Source: an uncultured beta proteobacterium
GTDB taxonomy: Bacteria; Pseudomonadota; Gammaproteobacteria; Burkholderiales; SG8-41
Reading direction: 5' to 3'
Assembly (NCBI GenBank): GCA_903893565.1
Contig: CAITMU010000105.1
Span: 1 to 64,000, forward strand
Length of the DNA stretch: 64,000 bases
The position numbers and the translations under genes are program-made. Positions within the stretch are counted from its first letter, which is position 1. Each line of letters begins with the position of its first letter. Below, one piece after another: positions 57,098 through 64,000 of the stretch. The notes beneath the pieces were generated by a model. It made no database searches and was not told the origin of the DNA. It was given only the letters and a program-made list of their open reading frames with translations.

Positions 57098-58198
57098 CTA
57101 GGTATTTTGCACCACAATTTTGGGAAATACCGAGGAGTGATCTTGTTGCTTTTCGGCGATTTTGACCGCCACCCGCCTGGCGATTTGTTTATAAATTTGC
57201 GCCGAACGACCCTCAGGGTCTGCGACCACCGTGGGAGTACCGGAATCGGCCTGTTGGCGAATATTAATATCTAAGGGTAAGCTGCCAAGTAACTCCATAT
57301 CGTAGTCTTGGCTCATACGCGCGCCGCCCCCCTCACCAAAAATTCTCTCCTCATGGCCACAATGAGAACACACATGGATCGACATATTCTCCACAATACC
57401 CAGAATCGGAATATTGACCTTTTCAAACATCTTTAATCCCTTACGCGCATCGATTAAAGCAATGTCTTGGGGCGTTGTGACGATCACTGCACCCGTCACA
57501 GGCACCCGTTGGGCTAAGGTTAACTGAATGTCTCCGGTTCCAGGGGGCAAGTCCACCACCAAGTAATCCACCTCACGCCACTTGGTTTCATTTAACAGTT
57601 GCTCTAGCGCCTGCGTCACCATGGGGCCGCGCCACACCATCGGCGTTTCCATATCAATCAAAAATCCAATCGACATCGCCTGTAGACCGTGGCCTTCCAT
57701 GGGTTCCAACATTTTATTGTCTTTACTCACGGGCTTGCCCTTGATGCCCAGCATCATCGGTTGTGAGGGCCCGTAAATATCGGCATCCAACATACCCACC
57801 GTGGCCCCTTCAGCCGCTAGCGCCAAGGCTAAATTCACCGCCGTCGTGCTTTTACCCACCCCCCCCTTACCAGAAGCGACTGCAATAATATTTTTAATGC
57901 CTGGAATTAATTTAACGCCTCGTTGCACGGCGTGCTTGACGATATTCATGCTCACTGTCACTTGCACGCTCTGCACCCCGGGCAACTGAGCCAAAGCCTG
58001 CCGGATCTGCTCTTTGATCGGCTCTAATTGACTTTTAGCCGGATAACCCAATTGCACTTCCAACGAAACTTGATTGCCATCGACTTTAATATTACGGGCA
58101 GATTTTGTGGACAGGTAGTCTTTGTGCGTGTTCGGGTCAATTAGGGTTTGTAAAACATCTTTGACTTGTTGCTCGTCAATAGCCATGACAGCGTCCAT
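57098..58198 (-). CDS. mrp: Mrp/NBP35-family iron-sulfur cluster carrier ATPase
   Basis: 366 aa. N-terminal MIP18/DUF59-like domain (LQTLIDPNTHKDYLSTKSARNIKVDGNQVSLEVQLGYP), then the deviant Walker A ASGKGGVGKSTTAVNLA, YLVVDLPPGTGD, and NMSIHVCSHCGHEE with the CxxC that holds a bridging cluster. It carries Fe-S clusters to apo-proteins. Two ATGs, 58198 and 58186, are both possible starts. Divergent from metG, as in many proteobacteria. Confidence 0.95.
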   Translation of the reverse strand: MDAVMAIDEQQVKDVLQTLIDPNTHKDYLSTKSARNIKVDGNQVSLEVQLGYPAKSQLEPIKEQIRQALAQLPGVQSVQVTVSMNIVKHAVQRGVKLIPGIKNIIAVASGKGGVGKSTTAVNLALALAAEGATVGMLDADIYGPSQPMMLGIKGKPVSKDNKMLEPMEGHGLQAMSIGFLIDMETPMVWRGPMVTQALEQLLNETKWREVDYLVVDLPPGTGDIQLTLAQRVPVTGAVIVTTPQDIALIDARKGLKMFEKVNIPILGIVENMSIHVCSHCGHEERIFGEGGGARMSQDYDMELLGSLPLDINIRQQADSGTPTVVADPEGRSAQIYKQIARRVAVKIAEKQQDHSSVFPKIVVQNT

Positions 58199-58613
58199 TA
58201 AGTAAGTAAGGGATTAAATAAGAAGGGGTGAGATCAAAAGGGTTAGGCCAATCATTCAGACCTCATTTTAATCATTTTTACGCAATGGGACTATCCTCAT
58301 TTTTAGAGTAAAAACCGCTTTACTGGCAAGGTTTTTATCTCAAACCCTCAGCGCTACGAATGCGCTTCAAAGCGCTTTGCCCTCATTTACCCCTTGGGCT
58401 GCCTATTCGCACGCCTCCTCATAAACTGCAAACCATTTTTTTCTCTGCCTTAAGCCACAGAAGGCCACAGAGCCCACAAAGCCCCTATTGGCCGGAGCTT
58501 TCCCCTAGCCCCCTCTGTCCGCTCATCTTGCCAGCGTCCGAGTTAACCTCAGAAACGGGACAAAGGTTTGTTACAATCCTAGGCTTCTGTCGCCTGACCT
58601 ATTCCTAAAGACC
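58199..58613. other. Divergent intergenic region between mrp and metG
   Basis: About 415 bases. It includes a perfect 12-bp palindrome, CAAAGCGCTTTG (58368-58379), and Pro-rich frame noise at 58360-58608 that is not called as a gene. Promoters for both genes should lie here. Confidence 0.4.
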
Positions 58614-60776
58614 ATGACCCCTCGTCGCTTGCTGGTAACCTCAGCGCTCCCCTATGCCAATGGCGCCATTCATCTGGGCCATCTGGTGGAATACATTCAA
58701 ACCGATATTTGGGTGCGCTTTATGCGCATGCAAGGCCATGAAGTGCACTACGTGGGGGCCGATGACACTCATGGCACCCCCGTGATGCTACGAGCCCATG
58801 CGGAGGGCCTGACGCCCAAAGCGCTGATCGATCGGGTTTGGCACGAACATAAACGTGACTTTGATGCCTTTGCGGTGAGTTTTGATCACTACTACACTAC
58901 CGATTCGCCAGAAAATGAATCCTTGTGTGCCGAGGTCTACCAACAACTACAAAAAAATAATCTCATTGCCACTCGTTCGGTTGAACAGTTTTTTGACCCC
59001 GTCAAACAAATGTTTTTACCAGATCGATATATCAAAGGCACCTGCCCTAAATGTAATGCCAGCGACCAATACGGCGACTGCTGCGAAGTTTGTGGGGCGA
59101 CCTACGGACCCACAGAACTCAAAAATGCTTATTCCAGCATTTCAGGTGCAGCCCCCGTTCGAAAAGCCTCAGAGCACTATTTTTTCAAATTATCAGATCC
59201 GCGCTGTGAGGTTTTTTTACGCGAGTTCACGCAAAATGCTGATTGCCTACAAACCGAGGCAGCCAACAAGATGAAGGAATGGTTGGGTGAATCCGGTGAG
59301 GCCAAGCTCTCTGACTGGGATATCTCACGCGATGCACCCTACTTCGGTTTTGCTATTCCTGGCACTGACGGACAAAAGTTTTTCTACGTCTGGCTCGATG
59401 CCCCGGTAGGTTATTTTGGCAGTTTTTTAAATTACGTTAAAAAACAAGCAACCCAAGGTCAGTCGATCGATGCCGATTCTTTTTTACGTCCAGGTCATAC
59501 CACGGAATTAATTCATTTCATTGGCAAGGACATCCTTTACTTTCATGCGCTCTTTTGGCCCGCGATGCTCAAAAATGCGGGCTTTCGCACCCCCACTAAA
59601 ATCTATGCCCATGGATTTTTAATGGTCAATGGTGAGAAAATGTCCAAATCACGGGGCACGTTCATTACCGCAGAAAGTTACCACCAACAAGGACTCAATG
59701 CCGAGTGGCTGCGTTACTACTACGCGGCAAAGCTCAATGCCACTTTAGAAGACATTGATCTCAATCTAGATGATTTTGTGGCCCGTGTTAATAGTGATCT
59801 CGTAGGTAAATATATCAACATTGCGAGTCGCGCCTCTGGTTTCATTCACAAATACTTTGCCGGTAAAATTCAAGATCCGCAGCAAAGCACAGCCTCGGCC
59901 CAAACGCTTTTACGTCATCTAAAAGCGGCTCAGTCTGAGATTGCCCAACACTATGAAGAACGCGAATTTGGTAAGGCCATTCGTCAGATTATGGAATTGG
60001 CGGATGGGGTTAACAAGTATTTTGATGAAGCCAAGCCTTGGGCCTTAGCCAAAGCCGGTCAAGACTCGCTAGGCCCATTACACGAAGTGTGCAGCACCGC
60101 ATTAGAAGCGTTTCGTGTGCTCACCCTTTATCTCGCACCGGTATTACCGCGGTTGGCTCAATCCGTTTCACAATTTCTAAAAGTCTCCTGCACCCAGTGG
60201 CACTTGATCGATCTACCGATTGCACAGCAGCGCAATTTAGATGAACCGATTTTGCCCTACCAACATTTGATGACCCGCATCGAGGCGCAGCAAGTGAGCG
60301 CACTCGTTAACGTCAATAAAGAAAATTTAAAACCCACGCCCCCTTCCACAGCACAAACCTCAGTGACAGCAACAACGCCCAACCCCAAGAATAAACCTCC
60401 CCTTAGCCCCCCTACCGAAGCCCCCCTCATAGGCCCAAGCCCTACGGCAAGCATCAGCATTGAGGACTTTAGCAAAATAGAGCTTCGGGTGGCTCGAATC
60501 GCTGCTGCCGAATCAGTGACCGGGGCAGATAAGCTACTAAAACTGTCTCTGGACTTAGGGCCCTTGGGAACACGACAAGTATTTGCCGGCATCAAATCAG
60601 CCTACGATCCGTCTCAACTCGTAGGCAAGTTAACGGTGTGCGTGGCCAACCTGGCTCCTCGGAAAATGAAATTTGGACTGTCTGAGGCCATGGTATTGGC
60701 CGCCAGTGGTGAGGGGCCCGGTCTTTTTTTACTCTCCCCTGATGCCGGTGCTGAACCGGGTATGAAAATTAAATAA
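58614..60776 (+). CDS. metG: Methionyl-tRNA synthetase
   Basis: 720 aa class I synthetase with the long form: [18 protein letters not shown] (HIGH), zinc knuckle [30 protein letters not shown] (KMSKS), an anticodon-binding helical domain, a Thr/Pro-rich linker, and a C-terminal EMAP/Trbp111-like tRNA-binding domain ([15 protein letters not shown]...[20 protein letters not shown]) that dimerises. It charges initiator and elongator tRNA-Met. Confidence 0.98.
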   Translation: MTPRRLLVTSALPYANGAIHLGHLVEYIQTDIWVRFMRMQGHEVHYVGADDTHGTPVMLRAHAEGLTPKALIDRVWHEHKRDFDAFAVSFDHYYTTDSPENESLCAEVYQQLQKNNLIATRSVEQFFDPVKQMFLPDRYIKGTCPKCNASDQYGDCCEVCGATYGPTELKNAYSSISGAAPVRKASEHYFFKLSDPRCEVFLREFTQNADCLQTEAANKMKEWLGESGEAKLSDWDISRDAPYFGFAIPGTDGQKFFYVWLDAPVGYFGSFLNYVKKQATQGQSIDADSFLRPGHTTELIHFIGKDILYFHALFWPAMLKNAGFRTPTKIYAHGFLMVNGEKMSKSRGTFITAESYHQQGLNAEWLRYYYAAKLNATLEDIDLNLDDFVARVNSDLVGKYINIASRASGFIHKYFAGKIQDPQQSTASAQTLLRHLKAAQSEIAQHYEEREFGKAIRQIMELADGVNKYFDEAKPWALAKAGQDSLGPLHEVCSTALEAFRVLTLYLAPVLPRLAQSVSQFLKVSCTQWHLIDLPIAQQRNLDEPILPYQHLMTRIEAQQVSALVNVNKENLKPTPPSTAQTSVTATTPNPKNKPPLSPPTEAPLIGPSPTASISIEDFSKIELRVARIAAAESVTGADKLLKLSLDLGPLGTRQVFAGIKSAYDPSQLVGKLTVCVANLAPRKMKFGLSEAMVLAASGEGPGLFLLSPDAGAEPGMKIK

Positions 60777-60805
60777 CTTTTTATTAATCCTCGGACTATG
60801 ACCCT

Positions 60806-61915
60806 ATGAAACTGACACATATCGAAGTCATTGCAATCGACATTCCTCTAAAACAAAATTTTGGCGGATCCACCTACAATGTTCTAAAACGTAGCACCGT
60901 CATTACGCGACTTAGGACAGAAGAGGGATTAACCAGCAATGTCTACAACGGAGACAATCGCGCCCACGCAGGTGAGATTGCCCGATTGATGAAAGACACT
61001 TTGTTTCCCCTCATCAAAGGGATGGATATTTTTTCCTACGAACGGATTTGGGAAGTCCTCTTTAGTCTCACCACGGCCCAAGGCGATCGCAAAGTGCTAC
61101 TGGAAGCCATCTCAGCACTCGATTGTGCTATTTGGGACTTAATCGGCAAAGCGCTCGGCAAATCGGTACGTGAACTACTCGGAGGCTACAGGCAATCATT
61201 ACCGATCATCTCCATTGGCGGCTATTACATGCCTGGAAAAAAACTCTCGGACTATGCCAAAGAAATGCAGTCCTACCAAAAAGCCGGTATGGCAGGCTGT
61301 AAATTCAAAGTCGGTGGCCTCACTGCTGAGGAAGACGCCAAACGCGTGGCGGCAGCCCGACGTGCCGTGGGAGATGATTTTATGCTGTGCGTGGATGCCA
61401 ATCGAGGATGGACCGCACAAGAAGCCATACGCTTTGCGCGGTTAATCGAACCGCTGAATATCGCCTGGTTTGAGGAACCCTGTCTTTGGTATGACGATGC
61501 GGCGATGATGGCCCGGGTTCGCCAATCCACCTTGATCCCCATCACCGCAGGACAAAGTGAAATTAATTGTCAGGCGGTTCGCCGATTGGTCGATGCTGGT
61601 GCGGTGGATTACGTCAATTACGATGTATCAGAAGGCGGCGGCGTCACCGACTGGCGACGTGTAGCGGCGTTGTGTGCCACAGCCGGTCTACAGATGGCCC
61701 ATCATGAAGAGGCCCAAATCGCTTCCCATCTTTTAGCTGCCGTACCTCACGGCACCTATGCCGAATGCTTTGCACACCCAGATCGGGATCCCATTTGGCA
61801 GCAAATGTGGGTTAACCGACCCAAAGTCAAAAATGGCCACATCCAAGTCAACCCAGGACCCGGTTTTGACATTGAATTGGATGAAAAAATGATCAAAAAA
61901 TACCGCATCAATTAA
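60806..61915 (+). CDS. Enolase-superfamily enzyme, mandelate racemase/muconate cycloisomerase-like
   Basis: 369 aa. GCKFKVGG gives the KxK base, LCVDANRGW and FEEPC supply metal-binding Asp and Glu, AGQSE a third ligand, and MAHHEEAQ the His typical of the mandelate-racemase subgroup. It would abstract an alpha proton from a carboxylate with Mg2+. The substrate (sugar acid, mandelate-type or other) is not decidable. It starts 30 bp after metG on the same strand, with no related catabolic genes beside it. Confidence 0.88.
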   Translation: MKLTHIEVIAIDIPLKQNFGGSTYNVLKRSTVITRLRTEEGLTSNVYNGDNRAHAGEIARLMKDTLFPLIKGMDIFSYERIWEVLFSLTTAQGDRKVLLEAISALDCAIWDLIGKALGKSVRELLGGYRQSLPIISIGGYYMPGKKLSDYAKEMQSYQKAGMAGCKFKVGGLTAEEDAKRVAAARRAVGDDFMLCVDANRGWTAQEAIRFARLIEPLNIAWFEEPCLWYDDAAMMARVRQSTLIPITAGQSEINCQAVRRLVDAGAVDYVNYDVSEGGGVTDWRRVAALCATAGLQMAHHEEAQIASHLLAAVPHGTYAECFAHPDRDPIWQQMWVNRPKVKNGHIQVNPGPGFDIELDEKMIKKYRIN

Positions 61916-62266
61916 ACCAAAAAATACCGCAACAAGTCGACCCTCACTGGAGTGATCACCCGATCCCAATCACCCAGGGTGGGGCTACCCCTATAAGCGG
62001 GCTAATGTATACCAAGGCGAGTCGCTATCCTATCGATTCAAAATCCAGACCTGCTGACTGAGTGCGCCAGCCCCTGCGCCCCTCAGTCAGATAACCCTTT
62101 CATGTACCGACAAAATTAAATCCTATACCCAAAGCCTTACTTACATAAAAGTAAAGCGACGGTGCCGATCGCCATCGACACTCCTATAACAAAATATCCC
62201 CGCAGGCAAAAAATCCATACTAAAATCCACATCATCGATCACGGTGCGTTTTAACCTTCCCCTGAT
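61916..62266. other. Intergenic stretch before acylphosphatase
   Basis: About 350 bases with no supported coding frame. Its main feature is the long hairpin at 62054-62090, annotated separately. Confidence 0.4.
62054..62090 (+). terminator. Long two-part hairpin after the enolase-superfamily gene
   Basis: CTGACTGAG (62054-62062) pairs exactly with CTCAGTCAG (62082-62090), and inside it GCGC pairs with GCGC, giving a stable stem-loop. ATAACCCTTT follows, with only a weak T tract. Likely a transcription end for the metG-side transcript. Confidence 0.55.
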
Positions 62267-62557
62267 ATGAATCTAAAAACTCAACACCTCACCATCTTGG
62301 GCCGCGTTCAAGGCGTCGGCTTTCGCTACTACATGGCCTATAAAGCTAAGCAGTTTCATGTCACCGGATGGGTTCGCAACCGTGCCGATGGCAGTGTGGA
62401 AGCGCTCATTCAAGGCGATGCGGACAATATCGAGCAACTCATCATTCGTGCCCATCGAGGTCCCCCCAAGTCTGAGGTGCAGTCAGTGACGCCGGAAGAG
62501 GTTATTACGAGCGAAATCTTCACTGAATTTGACATTCGCCCCACCCCACCTCAATAA
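62267..62557 (+). CDS. acyP: Acylphosphatase
   Basis: 96 aa, the usual length. GRVQGVGFRYYMAYKAKQFHVTGWVRNRADGSVEALIQG contains the catalytic Arg (FRYY) and Asn (VRNR). It hydrolyses acyl phosphates such as acetyl or carbamoyl phosphate. Convergent with dnaE, 54 bp apart. Confidence 0.96.
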   Translation: MNLKTQHLTILGRVQGVGFRYYMAYKAKQFHVTGWVRNRADGSVEALIQGDADNIEQLIIRAHRGPPKSEVQSVTPEEVITSEIFTEFDIRPTPPQ

Positions 62558-62611
62558 ACCGATACCGGTGCGAATGGATTGAATGCTCTGACCGATTTTC
62601 AGCGGACTTCA

Positions 62612-64000
62612 TCAGGCAGCCGCATTGGCGTAAATCAATTTCACATTCTCAGGCGCCACCCAAGCCCCTAAGGCTGCGATCAACTCATCTTTGGGATGCA
62701 CTTTCCATTCCTCTCCCAAACTAATCTCACAACACGCCTGTTGATTACTGTAAAAAATGCTCACCGGACAACTCCCATGACGAAAGGGCGTGAGAATGTC
62801 GCGTAACTTGTCTCCCGAGGCTTGGCCATTGCAAGTAATCTTCAACACGCGTGCAAATTGCGATCGTGCCGTTTGTAGTTCATAGAGTTTTTCTGCTGAA
62901 ATTCGCAACGTCTCAGAATCATTGAACTGCGACTTCGTCACCTTACCCTCGACTACAATCAAGGTGTCTTCTTTTAGCCAATGGCGATGTTTTTCAAATA
63001 ACTCATTAAACACCGTCAATTCAATTCGACCATAGCTGTCATCCAACACCAACACCCCCATACGTCCTCGGCGTGTCATTTGAAACCTTTGGCTCACAAT
63101 AATCCCCGCGAGCATAACCGGTTGGGCTTGGGGAGTGACCTGATCCAGACGGGTAGGGGCGAAGCTACGCAACTCTTGCTCATAGGTGCGAAAAGGATGG
63201 CCGGAAAAGTAATAGCCTAAAGCCACTTTTTCCTGCTTTAATCGCTCTAGATCACTCCATGAGAGCATCGACCCCGTTGGCTGAACGGGACGATGGGCCT
63301 GGACATCCTCAAATAAATTGGTTTGATTCATTGAGCGACTCGCCTGCTCAGCACTTTCAATAGCCAAAGCAACACAGGCCAACAACCCAGCTCTATTTAT
63401 TTCGATATCATCAAAAGCGCCCGCCCGAATCAACGACTCAATGACTCTTCGGTTTACCACCCTTTTATCAACACGCTGACAAAAATCGAATAAATCTTTA
63501 AAAGGACCGCTTTTAGCACGCACGGCTACGATCTGCTGAATCGCCCCCTCGCCCGTGCCCTTAATCGCCCCCAAGCCGTAGCGAATCGTACGGGTGTCCA
63601 CGGGGGAAAAACGATAATCGCCTTGGTTAACGTCAGGCGCCTGAATCGTTAAATGGTTATCACGACAATCTTCAAATAAAATCTGCACCTTGTCCGTATC
63701 GTTCATCACCGCTGACAAGTTAGCCGCCATGAAAGCCGCCGGATGGTGGGCTTTAAAATAAGCCGTCTGATAGGCCACCAACGCATAAGCGGCAGCGTGA
63801 GATTTATTAAACCCGTAGCCAGCAAACTTTTCCATAAGATCAAAAAGTTCATCCGCTTTGCGTGCCGGCAAGCCATTGTTGTGGGCCCCGGTAGCAAACA
63901 GTCCCCGATGCTCGGCCATTTCTTCCGCTTTTTTCTTGCCCATCGCGCGGCGCAATAAATCGGCTCCACCCAAACTATACCCACCGATGATCTGCGCCAT
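62612..64000 (-). CDS. dnaE: DNA polymerase III alpha subunit, C-terminal part
   Basis: The frame is open at the right edge; the first residues seen (MAQIIGGYSLGGADLLRRAMGKKK) are internal, so about 60 % of the gene lies beyond the window. The visible part has the end of the polymerase core (YGFNKSHAAAYALVAYQTAYFKAHHP), the helix-hairpin-helix region (IRYGLGAIKGTGEGAIQQI), and the OB-fold (MLAGIIVSQRFQMTRRGRMGVLVLDDSYGRIELTVF). Replicative polymerase. Confidence 0.97.
   Translation of the reverse strand: MAQIIGGYSLGGADLLRRAMGKKKAEEMAEHRGLFATGAHNNGLPARKADELFDLMEKFAGYGFNKSHAAAYALVAYQTAYFKAHHPAAFMAANLSAVMNDTDKVQILFEDCRDNHLTIQAPDVNQGDYRFSPVDTRTIRYGLGAIKGTGEGAIQQIVAVRAKSGPFKDLFDFCQRVDKRVVNRRVIESLIRAGAFDDIEINRAGLLACVALAIESAEQASRSMNQTNLFEDVQAHRPVQPTGSMLSWSDLERLKQEKVALGYYFSGHPFRTYEQELRSFAPTRLDQVTPQAQPVMLAGIIVSQRFQMTRRGRMGVLVLDDSYGRIELTVFNELFEKHRHWLKEDTLIVVEGKVTKSQFNDSETLRISAEKLYELQTARSQFARVLKITCNGQASGDKLRDILTPFRHGSCPVSIFYSNQQACCEISLGEEWKVHPKDELIAALGAWVAPENVKLIYANAAA

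Noticed and set aside
58360..58608. 82-codon Pro-rich open frame before metG
   Set aside because: Pro/Ser/Leu noise typical of a C-rich intergenic strand; it overlaps the expected promoter region.

Overview
The window reads as chromosomal DNA of a betaproteobacterium, most likely of the order Burkholderiales. The reasons are the gene order leuC-leuD-leuB-asd-fimV-truA-trpF-trpB-trpA-accD-folC-dedD-cvpA-purF(-metZ), two Bug/TctC-type periplasmic solute-binding proteins, a grpE-dnaK-dnaJ heat-shock locus with sigma-32-like promoters, and a cysS / TPR / ppiA / ppiB / lpxH neighbourhood. Base composition looks moderate, not GC-rich. This placement is inference from gene content; no 16S rRNA or complete tRNA gene is in the window.

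Region by region. 1-5.2 kb: the 3' part of a DamX-like SPOR protein, two unrecognised low-complexity or coiled-coil proteins, and a pair of genes sharing an N-terminal membrane-anchor module: one carries a His-rich tail, the other an alpha-carbonic anhydrase. 5.7-13.4 kb: an accessory catabolic block with two Bug receptors, an alpha/beta hydrolase, a luciferase-like flavin monooxygenase, a LysR regulator, and a DUF35 plus thiolase-superfamily pair that resembles an acyl-CoA retro-aldolase more than a true thiolase. 13.7-17.7 kb: grpE-dnaK-dnaJ. 17.7-19.5 kb: a small accessory patch with a tRNA 3'-end fragment, a YefM-type antitoxin followed by a YoeB-type toxin broken by two nonsense codons, and a Tat-exported beta-carbonic anhydrase-like protein. 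19.6-29.4 kb: a TPR glycosyltransferase-like protein, a quinone oxidoreductase, a nucleoside transporter, cysS, a TPR protein, two cyclophilins, lpxH and metZ.

29.4-32.2 kb: cargo inserted between metZ and purF, made of a RelB/Phd-type antitoxin with a frameshifted RelE toxin, an MgtC-family membrane protein and a PaiB-like FMN-binding protein. Short related repeats lie near the edges of these segments. 32.2-47.7 kb: the conserved biosynthetic run on the minus strand for purines, folate, fatty acids, tryptophan, leucine and the aspartate pathway. 47.8-64 kb: an MFS transporter, aroC, an LplT-like transporter, an M17 aminopeptidase, thyA-folA, an Orn/Lys/Arg decarboxylase, mrp, metG, an enolase-superfamily enzyme, acylphosphatase and the C-terminal part of dnaE.

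How the genes fit together: most of the window is core metabolism in tightly packed, often overlapping operons. Novelty is concentrated in three places: the anchored carbonic anhydrase/His-rich pair, the DUF35-thiolase block with transporter receptors, and two toxin-antitoxin loci that both keep an open antitoxin frame while the toxin frame is broken. I see no CRISPR array, insertion sequence or complete prophage.
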